Origin: Sulfurovum sp.
GTDB lineage: Bacteria > Campylobacterota > Campylobacteria > Campylobacterales > Sulfurovaceae
Assembly: GCA_015661795.1 (NCBI GenBank)
Contig: DQVJ01000230.1
Coordinates: 1-7,304 of the forward strand
Direction: 5' to 3'
DNA: 7,304 nt
Position 1 is the first letter of the stretch; every line of letters starts with the position of its first letter. The position numbers and the translations under genes are program-made. The notes under the pieces are model-generated. The model did no database searches. It saw only the letters and a list, made by a program, of their open reading frames with translations, and had not been told where the DNA came from. Shown one piece after another: positions 1 to 6,525 of the stretch.

Positions 1-114
1 CATCCTCTTACAAAGATGTCAGCGCCCCGAGAGGTTTGATAATGTCAATATAGTATAAATAAGTTAAAAATCTTCTTAAAGGAAAAAATATGTGAAGGTT
101 GAAGGTTATACTGT
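1..114. other. Left-edge non-coding stretch, no supportable gene
   Basis: I see no gene here that I can support. Two plus frames run in from the edge and stop soon, one at TGA 37-39 and one at TAG 51-53. Either could be the last few codons of an upstream plus-strand gene, but 12-16 residues are too few to judge. The stretch 20-35 is more GC-rich than its surroundings, and 36-90 is very AT-rich. A ribosome-binding-site-like AAAGGA at 78-83 precedes an ATG (90-92) that is followed at once by TGA (93-95). The stretch also receives the 3' end of the acidic protein gene on the minus strand, for which no strong terminator hairpin with a T-run is evident. Confidence 0.4.
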
Positions 115-372
115 CTATTCTTCTGTTTTTATATCAACCAACTCTGCTAGAAATTCATCTACTTCGTCAGATTCAAGTTCATCTCGCCCCAACTCTTCAA
201 GAATCGCAAAACACTCTGTTCGCATTTCACGCATTTCCTCTAAGTCATCTTTTTGTGCTTTACTTGCATTTTTACCTTTATCAATAGCAGCAAAAAGTTC
301 ATCTATCGCAGCTTCTAAATCTGGGATGATCTCAAGTTCTAAAAGATTTTTGAGTTTATCGGCATTTGTCAT
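115..372 (-). CDS. Small acidic helical protein of unknown function
   Basis: This is an 85-residue protein that I do not recognise. It is strongly acidic and rich in Glu, Asp, Leu and Ala. Heptad-like spacing suggests one or two amphipathic helices (about residues 4-32 and 40-80), with a basic patch (KGKNASKAQK) at about 32-41 between them. There is no signal peptide, membrane segment or cysteine pair; the only Cys is near residue 54. Start choice is well supported: AGGAAA lies 4 bases before the ATG, and an extended -10 box (TGC then TATAAT) lies further upstream. The gene is transcribed alone and divergently from the DUF3144 gene. A 104-codon GTG frame on the opposite strand (92-406) covers the same DNA but reads as a Ser-rich, unnatural protein, so this strand is preferred. 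The fold suggests a small cytosolic coiled-coil or binding protein, which is inference only. Confidence 0.75.
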   Translation of the reverse strand: MTNADKLKNLLELEIIPDLEAAIDELFAAIDKGKNASKAQKDDLEEMREMRTECFAILEELGRDELESDEVDEFLAELVDIKTEE

Positions 373-399
373 AAGGTTTCCTAGTATTAGTATGGTCGA

Positions 400-428
400 A
401 TTATAGCAAAAAAAATGTACAATGTCTC
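400..428 (-). promoter_or_regulatory. Sigma-70 promoter for the small acidic protein gene
   Basis: On the minus strand a perfect TATAAT (400-405) is preceded by TGC (406-408), an extended -10 element, with a run of T residues before it. A weak -35 candidate, GAGACA (423-428), stands 17 bases upstream. A strong extended -10 with a poor -35 is usual in epsilonproteobacteria. The distance to the start codon at 372 is about 27 bases, which implies a short leader. A weaker plus-strand box TACAAT (418-423), with TCGAAT (396-401) 16 bases before it, may serve the divergent DUF3144 gene. If so, the two promoters overlap face to face. Confidence 0.6.
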
Positions 429-446
429 AAAAATAAGGAAAGAATT

Positions 447-758
447 ATGTCCAAAACTGAAGAAAAAAAAACAGATGAACAATTTTATGCAAGAGTAGAT
501 ACACATATTGCCATAGCAAATGGATATGTTAAATCTAAAGTAGAGCCAACCTTTGAAAGTAATTCTTTTATGTTTGCAGCATCACGTTTCAATACATGGC
601 TAGCAGCATCTGGATATGCCAATGTTGAAGACTTTGCCAATGAAAAAGAAAAAATTCTTGATTTCTTTTTAAACCAATATAAACTCATGTTAGATGAGAA
701 TTTAGATGATTACATAAAAAACTTTGATAAATATATGAACCCTCCTAAAGAGTCATAA
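447..758 (+). CDS. DUF3144 family protein
   Basis: This 103-residue protein matches, by recall, the small DUF3144 family of unknown function. The diagnostic pieces are FYARVDTHIAIAN at residues 13-25, SFMFAASRFNTWLAASGY at 40-57, and MLDENLDDYIKNFDKYM at 81-97. The length fits a complete single-domain family member. A charged, Lys/Glu-rich N-terminal dozen residues precedes the domain. There is no signal peptide or membrane segment, so a cytosolic location is likely. The ribosome binding site AAGGAAAG lies 4 bases before the ATG. The gene is monocistronic, divergent from the acidic protein gene, and convergent with the sulfate-assimilation operon, so its position gives no link to sulfur metabolism. 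No biochemical role is known to me. Confidence 0.85.
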   Translation: MSKTEEKKTDEQFYARVDTHIAIANGYVKSKVEPTFESNSFMFAASRFNTWLAASGYANVEDFANEKEKILDFFLNQYKLMLDENLDDYIKNFDKYMNPPKES

Positions 759-793
759 CAAAAGAATAAGCTGCTTTCATCACTTCGTTGACA

Positions 794-803
794 TACCTAG
801 GTA
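794..803. repeat. Perfect 10-bp palindrome between convergent genes
   Basis: TACCTAGGTA is fully self-complementary with no spacer. It lies in the 54-base gap between the convergent ends of the DUF3144 gene and cobA. It could be a protein-binding site or a chance palindrome. It is too short and loop-less to act as a terminator. Confidence 0.35.
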
Positions 804-812
804 GATTGTTAT

Positions 813-1610
813 TTAAACTTCTGCCTTTTGTGCAGAAGTTGTATGTAACCTTTTTAGATACTGTACAACATCTCCAAAAACAAGAATAGCCGGCTTTAAT
901 GCATCCAAAGCCTTCTTTTCTACACTGTCAAGCGTACAGAGTTCCACCGATTGATTTACTCTACTTGCATTTGAAATAATGGCAGTAGGTTTAATCAACT
1001 CAACCCCTTGTTTCTTAGCTTCCTTTACAATCTTTTCAATACAACTTAACCCCATGAGTACCACAACAGTATGATTCTTTTTATGCAATAAATCAATCCA
1101 ATCAAGATTGATTTTATTGCCTTTTAAATGTGCTGACACTACTGTAAAAGAGCTTGCATACCCTCGAGCTGTGACTGGTATATTCGCCATTAATGGAGCA
1201 GAAATAGATGAAGATATACCAGGTATGACTTCTGTTTTGATGCCTTCTTGCGTTAAATATAGTAACTCTTCTGCACCTCTGCCAAAAATAAAAGGATCTC
1301 CACTTTTAAGTCTGGCTACTGTACATCCTTTTTTCACATAATCAAGTATAAGTGCATTAATTTCTTCTTGTGGTTTGGAGTGATTGTCTTTTTCTTTTCC
1401 CACATAGATTTGCACAGTACTTGGTGGCACTATCTGCATAATCTCCTCTGAAATGAGATAATCATATAAAACAACATCTACAGTCTGGATACAGTTATAT
1501 GCCTTGATAGTTAAGAGTTCTACATCACCAAGCCCACATCCTATCAAAAAGACCTGTGATGGATTTTGAATCCCTGTTTCTAACGAAGTTGGTAATTTAA
1601 ATCTGCTCAT
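813..1610 (-). CDS. cobA: Uroporphyrinogen-III C-methyltransferase (SUMT)
   Basis: The 265-residue protein is a SUMT of the tetrapyrrole methylase family. It uses two S-adenosylmethionine molecules to turn uroporphyrinogen III into precorrin-2, the first step to siroheme. The family marks are the N-terminal glycine-rich motif IGCGLGD (23-29, usually GAGPGD), VLYDYLIS (47-54), VGKEKDNHSKPQEEIN (70-85), the AdoMet-binding VARLKSGDPFIFGRGAEE (98-115), and VIPGISSSISAPLMANIPVT (128-147). The length is that of a stand-alone SUMT, without the CysG oxidase/ferrochelatase half, so siroheme must be finished by another enzyme not seen here. The start ATG overlaps the stop of the reductase gene by 4 bases (ATGA), a sign of translational coupling. 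AAAGGAA just upstream is the ribosome binding site. Being the last operon gene, next to a siroheme enzyme, it most likely supplies that enzyme's cofactor. The Pro-to-Leu change in the first motif is unusual but conservative. Confidence 0.95.
   Translation of the reverse strand: MSRFKLPTSLETGIQNPSQVFLIGCGLGDVELLTIKAYNCIQTVDVVLYDYLISEEIMQIVPPSTVQIYVGKEKDNHSKPQEEINALILDYVKKGCTVARLKSGDPFIFGRGAEELLYLTQEGIKTEVIPGISSSISAPLMANIPVTARGYASSFTVVSAHLKGNKINLDWIDLLHKKNHTVVVLMGLSCIEKIVKEAKKQGVELIKPTAIISNASRVNQSVELCTLDSVEKKALDALKPAILVFGDVVQYLKRLHTTSAQKAEV
816..840. terminator. Stem-loop over the 3' end of cobA, possible terminator
   Basis: A 9-bp perfect stem (AACTTCTGC at 816-824, GCAGAAGTT at 832-840) with a 7-base loop is formed by the last codons of cobA. 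It ends against the stop codon. It may stop or stabilise the end of the operon mRNA and could also affect the convergent DUF3144 transcript. Neither strand has a proper T-run after the stem, so intrinsic termination is uncertain; a role as a 3' end stabiliser is equally possible. Confidence 0.45.
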
Positions 1611-3208
1611 AATGTTTCCTTTACAGGGATTAGCGAGTGTATAAATGTTTCATTATCAATATTCTCTTTTAAAAATCTATTAAGTCCCTTTTGTTGACTG
1701 CTAATATACTGCTTAATAATCTTTTCTACCGTTAGATTGACATCTTCTGGTAAAATTTTAATACCCGTTTTTAAACCAAAATTAGATACTTCACCTTCTA
1801 AATTTCCACCTAAAATAATTTCAAACCCAGGTACCGACTTACCTTCTTCATTTTTTACCTTGGCACCCAAAAGTCCAATGTCAACGACATGTGGGTGTGC
1901 ACAGGAGTTTGGACAACCATTGAGAGAGATAGAAACATTTTCTTCAAAGTCTGGAAATTCTTGTTCCAAATAAGATGCCAATTCAATGGCTTGATTCTTT
2001 GTCTCAGCTATGGCAAATTTACAGAACCTCATACCCGTACATGAGATAGTTCTGGCTTTAAAAGGACTTGGGTGTACTTCAATGTCAAAGACCTTTAGTG
2101 CTTCGGATAAAGCTTCTGTATGTGCATTAGGTACATCTTTTATCACAAAATTTTGTGTATTGGTTATCTTAATAGTCGTTGCACCAAATTTTTCTAAAAC
2201 ATCCGCAATATTTGATAATCCTTCAGCACCAATATGCCCACCATTCACTGCACAACCAACATATGATTTACCTTGTTCTTTACTGGTATGTATACCAAAA
2301 TGCTCTCTTTTTGCATAAGGCGTATATGACTGTACTGGTTTTACGATAAAAGAAAATCCCAGCTTCTCTTCTATCACATCTCTAAATTTTTCTATACCCC
2401 ATTCATCTATGAGGTGTCCTAGTCTCGCTTTTCTTCTGCTTTTTCTAAGACCATCATCTCTGTATGTTTCAGAAACTACTTGTGTCACTTTCAGCACATT
2501 TTCTGCTTTAATATATCCAAGATGTTGTGCTATTTGTTTATTGGATCCAAGACCACCACCCACACTGACATCAAAGAGTATTTCACCATCAATGTTTACA
2601 CCTGTAAATGACAAGTCTTGTATCTCATGCCCCATACAGTGTTTTGCACATCCTGAAATACCTATTTTATATTTTCGTGGCAAATTTACAAGTGTTTTGT
2701 TCGCACGTAAATAGTCATTAATTTGGACAGCCAAATCTGTCGTATCTACAATCTCCTCATGGTCTATACCTGAGACTGGACAGGTAGCAACATTTCTCGG
2801 GACATCTCCTGCGGCATAAATAGAACTAAGTCCTACACTTTTAAGTCGCTCAAATATCTCAGGTAAAGCAGAGATATGGATAAAATGTATCTGTATCGTT
2901 TGTCTGGTTGTAAAATCTGCAGTACCTCTCCCAAACTCTTGCGCTATCTTAGAAACACATCTAAGCTGTTTTATGTTGACTGAACCATGTTCTACTTTAA
3001 GTCTCAACATAAAGTACAAATTCTCATCATCATCATCTTGCAAGTTTTTATTTTGTGTATACAGACCGTACCATTTAAACCTGTCTATGTCCTCAGGATC
3101 AATTTCTCTTTCACCTTTGGCATATGCTTTGATATCTGCCAAGACAGACAAACCGTCTTTTTCTATTTTTATTCTTTCTATACGTTGTGCTGCTGTTTCT
3201 TTAGCCAT
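1607..3208 (-). CDS. sir: Assimilatory sulfite (or nitrite) reductase, siroheme/[4Fe-4S], ferredoxin type
   Basis: The 533-residue protein belongs to the nitrite/sulfite reductase family, which makes six-electron reductions with siroheme bridged to a [4Fe-4S] cluster. It has the two-fold repeated architecture. The N-half carries RQTIQIHFI (102-110), GDVPRNVATCPVSG (134-147) and NLPRKYKIGISGC (175-187). The C-half carries the cluster ligands C390-x5-C396 (CTGMRFC) and C432-x3-C436 (GCPNSC), followed by DIGLLGAK (443-450). The length is that of a ferredoxin-type or hemoprotein subunit, with no flavin domain. The start follows an AGGAT site that overlaps the cysN stop, 9 bases away. Neighbours cysHDN and cobA point to sulfite-to-sulfide reduction in the cytosol. 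Nitrite reduction cannot be excluded by sequence. No CysJ flavoprotein or ferredoxin is nearby, so the electron donor is encoded elsewhere. Confidence 0.93.
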   Translation of the reverse strand: MAKETAAQRIERIKIEKDGLSVLADIKAYAKGEREIDPEDIDRFKWYGLYTQNKNLQDDDDENLYFMLRLKVEHGSVNIKQLRCVSKIAQEFGRGTADFTTRQTIQIHFIHISALPEIFERLKSVGLSSIYAAGDVPRNVATCPVSGIDHEEIVDTTDLAVQINDYLRANKTLVNLPRKYKIGISGCAKHCMGHEIQDLSFTGVNIDGEILFDVSVGGGLGSNKQIAQHLGYIKAENVLKVTQVVSETYRDDGLRKSRRKARLGHLIDEWGIEKFRDVIEEKLGFSFIVKPVQSYTPYAKREHFGIHTSKEQGKSYVGCAVNGGHIGAEGLSNIADVLEKFGATTIKITNTQNFVIKDVPNAHTEALSEALKVFDIEVHPSPFKARTISCTGMRFCKFAIAETKNQAIELASYLEQEFPDFEENVSISLNGCPNSCAHPHVVDIGLLGAKVKNEEGKSVPGFEIILGGNLEGEVSNFGLKTGIKILPEDVNLTVEKIIKQYISSQQKGLNRFLKENIDNETFIHSLIPVKETL

Positions 3209-3217
3209 AATCTTATC

Positions 3218-4627
3218 CTATGTGATAATTTTACTTTCCCAATGTGGAAAGTATTTTCTAACCAGTGCATTGAACTCTATTTCAAAATCAGAATATGCTG
3301 ACTCTTTTTTACTTTGGTCTTCTGATTTATTACGTATCATTCCTGCACCTACAGTGTTGTTTGTAATCCTGTCAATGACTATAAATGCACCCATAGCCTT
3401 GTTGTGATCATAGGCATCATACGCGATACTTTGCTCTAAATCTAATTTTGCTCTTCCTATTTCATTCAACTCTAAAACATTGGTTGTTGACTGCTCTAAA
3501 GTATTGACATCTGTTTTATAATAAAAATGATCAATAGTACCAACTGTCTGTGTTGACGCTCTCTTGATAAAATACTGTTTTCCCTTGATAAGCGGTTCTT
3601 CACTCATCCACACAATATCTACATCCAAGTTTTTTGCTTGGTCAGGCTGTTCATCACTTTTAACTATCACATCTCCACGTGAGATATCTATCTCATCATT
3701 TAATGTGAGGGTAATGGCTTGCTGTGCATAAGCATAGTCTAAATTTCCATCATACGTGACTATCTCTTTAATGGTTGAACTTTTACCTGAAGGTAAGACC
3801 GTTATGGCATCGCCCACTTCTATAATCCCTGAAGCAATCGTTCCACAAAAACCTCTAAAATTCAAGTTAGGTCTGTTGACATATTGTACAGGCATCCTAA
3901 AGTGTGCCAAGTCTCTGTCTTGATCAATCTCTATCGTCTCAAGGATATGCATTAAGGTTTCACCTTTATACCATGGTGACTGATCACTTAAATTGACAAC
4001 ATTATCACCATTGAGTGCAGAAAGTGGAATCAACGTAATATCTTCTGTCAACGCTACTTCTTTTGCAAAACGTAAATAGTTTTCACAAATTTCATTATAT
4101 TTTTCTTCTGAGAAATCCACCAAATCCATTTTATTTACAGCCACAACAATATGTTTTATCCCAAGTAACTGGGCTATAAATGAATGTCGTTTTGTTTGTG
4201 TTTGTACCCCATGTCTGGCATCTATCAAGATAATAGCCAGATCTGCAGTCGAAGCCCCTGTTGCCATGTTTCTTGTGTACTGCTCATGACCAGGTGTGTC
4301 TGCAATGATGAACTTTCTTTTATCTGTTGTAAAATATCTGTATGCTACATCTATGGTAATACCTTGTTCTCGTTCACTTTGTAACCCATCTACAAGTAAA
4401 GCAAGGTCAAATTCACCTTCTGTTGTTCCTGCTCTTTTGCTGTCTTTTTTAATGGCTGCAAGCTGGTCTTCAAATATCATCTTGGAATCGTGTAAAAGTC
4501 TCCCTATAAGGGTAGATTTTCCATCGTCTACTGAACCACAAGTGATAAATCTCAATAATTGTTTATTTTCATGCTCTTTTAAATAGCTCACTATATCTGT
4601 GGCTATTTTTGTTTCTTGATTTGACAT
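3218..4627 (-). CDS. cysN: ATP sulfurylase GTPase subunit (sulfate adenylyltransferase subunit 1)
   Basis: The 469-residue CysN is the GTPase that drives the CysD partner to make adenosine 5'-phosphosulfate (APS) from ATP and sulfate. Its translation-factor GTPase motifs are intact: G1 GSVDDGKS (31-38), G2 Thr in GITIDVAYRYF (89-99), G3 DTPGH (110-114), G4 NKMD (165-168) and G5 SAL (203-205). The beta-barrel domains follow, with VQYVNRPNLNFRGFCG (247-262), and the C-terminal part has IDRITNNTVGAGMI (418-431) and FNALVRKYFPHW (452-463). The length is close to that of stand-alone bacterial CysN. There is no fused APS kinase (CysC) domain, which fits the APS-type CysH in the same operon. The ATG starts one base after the cysD stop, with an AGAGGGG-like site inside the end of cysD, so translation is probably coupled and the subunits made in equal amounts. 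Confidence 0.97.
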   Translation of the reverse strand: MSNQETKIATDIVSYLKEHENKQLLRFITCGSVDDGKSTLIGRLLHDSKMIFEDQLAAIKKDSKRAGTTEGEFDLALLVDGLQSEREQGITIDVAYRYFTTDKRKFIIADTPGHEQYTRNMATGASTADLAIILIDARHGVQTQTKRHSFIAQLLGIKHIVVAVNKMDLVDFSEEKYNEICENYLRFAKEVALTEDITLIPLSALNGDNVVNLSDQSPWYKGETLMHILETIEIDQDRDLAHFRMPVQYVNRPNLNFRGFCGTIASGIIEVGDAITVLPSGKSSTIKEIVTYDGNLDYAYAQQAITLTLNDEIDISRGDVIVKSDEQPDQAKNLDVDIVWMSEEPLIKGKQYFIKRASTQTVGTIDHFYYKTDVNTLEQSTTNVLELNEIGRAKLDLEQSIAYDAYDHNKAMGAFIVIDRITNNTVGAGMIRNKSEDQSKKESAYSDFEIEFNALVRKYFPHWESKIIT

Positions 4628-4628
4628 C

Positions 4629-5555
4629 CTAAAAGTACCCCTCTATTTTTTTCTTTTCCATTGATCCTGCTGAGTCAGTGTCTATGACCCTTCCTTCCCG
4701 CTCACTTGTTTTAGTTAAGAGCATCTCCTGAATAACCTCAGGTAATGTGGTAGCCGTTGATTCTACTGCACCTGTGAGTGGATAACACCCAAGTGTCCTA
4801 AACCGTACGGTTTCTAATTTGGCTTTTTCCCTTAACTCTTTAGGCATTCTTTCATCGTCTACCATAATCTTTGTTCCCTCATACTCTACTACAGGACGCT
4901 TGGCTGCGAAATAGAGTGGAACAATAGGTATCCCTTCAAGATAAATATACTGCCATACATCAAGTTCTGTCCAGTTTGAGATAGGAAAAACCCGAATGGA
5001 CTCTCCTTTATGTACTCTTGCGTTATAGACATTCCATAGTTCTGGTCTTTGCCTTTTAGGATCCCATCTATGATTTTTATCTCTAAAAGAGTAAATTCTC
5101 TCTTTAGCTCTAGACTTCTCTTCATCGCGTCTGGCTCCACCAAACACAGCATCAAACTTATATTTATTGAGTGCCTGTTTAAGCGCTTGTGTCTTCATAA
5201 TGTCTGTATGTACAGCTGAACCATGTGTAAACGGCCCAACATTTTGTGCGAGACCTTCTGGATTGGTATGTACCAAAAGTTCAAAACCTTCTTCTTTTGC
5301 ACGCTGATCTCTAAACGCAATCATCTCTTTAAATTTCCATGTAGTATCCACATGTAACAAAGGAAAAGGCAATTTTGCCGGTGCAAATGCCTTAAGCGCA
5401 AGATGCAACATCACAGCAGAATCCTTACCTACAGAATACATCATAACAGGGTTGTCAAACTCAGCTATCACTTCTCTCATGATGTGTATCGACTCAGCTT
5501 CAAGCTGTCTTAAATGGGTTAATCGTTCTGTACTTATTGGTTCTTTTTTCGTCAT
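4629..5555 (-). CDS. cysD: ATP sulfurylase catalytic subunit (sulfate adenylyltransferase subunit 2)
   Basis: The 308-residue CysD is the PP-loop catalytic subunit that joins sulfate to ATP, giving APS and pyrophosphate. It shows the PP-loop SVGKDS (41-46), HVDTTWKF (68-75), the substrate-binding GGARRDEEKSRAKERIYSFR (139-158), NWTELDVWQYI (194-204), RFRTLGCYPLTGAVES (251-266), and the conserved C-terminal SEREGR...IDTDSAGSMEKKKIEGYF (284-308). The length is typical, and the C-terminus is complete. TAGGAG, directly after the cysH stop, is the ribosome binding site, 5 bases before the ATG. It lies between cysH (12 bases) and cysN (1 base). It acts in the cytosol as a complex with CysN. No residue that I associate with activity is missing. 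Confidence 0.97.
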   Translation of the reverse strand: MTKKEPISTERLTHLRQLEAESIHIMREVIAEFDNPVMMYSVGKDSAVMLHLALKAFAPAKLPFPLLHVDTTWKFKEMIAFRDQRAKEEGFELLVHTNPEGLAQNVGPFTHGSAVHTDIMKTQALKQALNKYKFDAVFGGARRDEEKSRAKERIYSFRDKNHRWDPKRQRPELWNVYNARVHKGESIRVFPISNWTELDVWQYIYLEGIPIVPLYFAAKRPVVEYEGTKIMVDDERMPKELREKAKLETVRFRTLGCYPLTGAVESTATTLPEVIQEMLLTKTSEREGRVIDTDSAGSMEKKKIEGYF

Positions 5556-5567
5556 ATTTTGCTCCTA

Positions 5568-6269
5568 CTATTGCTTGTGTAAACCACACTCTTTATGTTC
5601 GGGATTTTCCCACCACCATCTACCAGATCTCACATCTTCACCCTCTTTAACGGCTCTTGTACAGGGTGCACACCCAATACTTGGGAAGCCAAGATCATGT
5701 AATTTGTTATAAGGTACATGATGTTTTTTAATGTAATCCCAAACATCTTCTTCGCTCCAATGTATGAGAGGATTGACTTTAATCACATTAAAGTTCTCAT
5801 CATACTCCACCAAAGGCATCTGCGTTCTCGTGACACTTTGTTCACTTCTAAGCCCTGTTACCCATACGTCAACATCTGCTAATGCTCGTTGTAACGGTTC
5901 AATTTTTCGTATAAAACAACAGTTTTTTCTTTTCTCTACACTTTCATAGTGTCCGTTAATCCCCTGTGTTTGATAGAGTTCCTGAACACTCTGAGTCTCC
6001 GGGAAATACACGTCTACCTTGATGTTGTATTTTAAATTCGTTGCATCCATAACATCATAGGTTTCTGGATGTAAACGCCCCGTATCCAGTGTAAATATGT
6101 GGGCCTTTTTATCAATGCTTAGCATTAAATCGGCTAAAACTTGATCTTCTGCACCAAAACTTGAGGAGAGTGAAACTTTTTTGTTATACCTCTTTAAAAA
6201 ATACTCTAACACTTCTCGCGCAGTTGCATTTTGAAGTGTCTTGTTAATAGTATCTATCAGTACTTGCAT
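5568..6269 (-). CDS. cysH: Adenylylsulfate (APS) reductase, [4Fe-4S] type CysH
   Basis: The 233-residue CysH reduces activated sulfate to sulfite, with electrons from thioredoxin or a similar thiol donor. The PAPS-reductase fold is marked by SSSFGAEDQ (35-43), FTLDTGRLHPET (59-70) and GLRSEQSVTR (139-148). Two cysteine pairs, CC at 117-118 (NCCFIRKIEPL) and C200/C203 (IGCAPCTR), are the [4Fe-4S] ligands of the APS-using class. PAPS-only enzymes lack them. The catalytic Cys is in KECGLH (C228), after GRWWW (216-220). APS use fits the lack of a cysC kinase in the operon. There is no fused thioredoxin domain, unlike plant enzymes. A GGAG site sits in the 9-base gap after the DUF2061 gene. It is complete and cytosolic. 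Confidence 0.96.
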   Translation of the reverse strand: MQVLIDTINKTLQNATAREVLEYFLKRYNKKVSLSSSFGAEDQVLADLMLSIDKKAHIFTLDTGRLHPETYDVMDATNLKYNIKVDVYFPETQSVQELYQTQGINGHYESVEKRKNCCFIRKIEPLQRALADVDVWVTGLRSEQSVTRTQMPLVEYDENFNVIKVNPLIHWSEEDVWDYIKKHHVPYNKLHDLGFPSIGCAPCTRAVKEGEDVRSGRWWWENPEHKECGLHKQ

Positions 6270-6278
6270 CTTGCTCTC

Positions 6279-6509
6279 CTAAATCACATAATCATCTTTG
6301 GTAGGTTCATACCTACCTAAGTTGATTTTATTCCATGCTCTTTCATGGTAATAATATAAGATCATTTTAGTAATCAACTCAATTGAACCAATAGAAGCAG
6401 CCATAACCAAACTGCCAGTTATAAGATAAGAAATAATAATCGTATCCAATGTACCAAGCGCTCTCCAAGAGATTGTTTTGACTATCGATCTATACGCTTT
6501 TTCATGCAT
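6279..6509 (-). CDS. DUF2061 small membrane protein
   Basis: The 76-residue protein has the DUF2061 signature: RSIVKTISWRALGTLDTIIISYLITGSL (7-34) followed by ASIGSIELITKMILYYYHERAWNKINLGR (38-66). Two hydrophobic stretches, about 17-32 and 34-54, suggest two short membrane helices in the inner membrane. I prefer ATG 6509 over the TTG at 6545. The ATG has AAGGA (6518-6522) at normal spacing, the family begins at this point, and the TTG form would overlap the upstream small ORF. From established knowledge, DUF2061 is found beside sulfate-activation genes and in fusions with adenylylsulfate kinase, so a link to sulfate assimilation is credible, but its role is unknown. A part in sulfate or sulfite movement, or in anchoring the enzymes to the membrane, would be speculation. 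Confidence 0.88.
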   Translation of the reverse strand: MHEKAYRSIVKTISWRALGTLDTIIISYLITGSLVMAASIGSIELITKMILYYYHERAWNKINLGRYEPTKDDYVI

Positions 6510-6517
6510 CTCAATTA

Positions 6518-6522
6518 TCCTT
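6518..6522 (-). promoter_or_regulatory. Ribosome binding site fixing the DUF2061 start
   Basis: The minus strand reads AAGGA 8 bases before ATG 6509. It lies in the 16-base gap after the stop of the 48-residue ORF. The alternative TTG start at 6545 has no such site and lies within the 48-residue ORF. This decides for the shorter DUF2061 protein. Confidence 0.65.
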
Positions 6523-6525
6523 TTC

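Noticed and set aside
43..48. Minus-strand TTGACA as a promoter reading out of the left edge
   Set aside because: No -10-like hexamer lies at a suitable distance; the following DNA is GC-rich.
1..53. 3' end of an upstream plus-strand gene (ends at TGA 37-39 or TAG 51-53)
   Set aside because: Only 12-16 residues are visible and two frames compete, so no CDS can be supported.
92..406. 104-codon plus-strand GTG frame over the acidic protein gene
   Set aside because: It is Ser-rich, as expected from the antisense of an acidic Glu/Asp-rich gene. The minus frame has a far better promoter, ribosome binding site and amino acid make-up.
2973..3407. 144-codon plus-strand frame across the sir/cysN junction
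   Set aside because: It is antisense to two well-supported genes, Ser/Leu/Ile-rich, with no family motif.
4889..5155. 88-codon minus-strand frame inside cysD
   Set aside because: It is a shifted frame within a gene whose own frame carries all CysD motifs.
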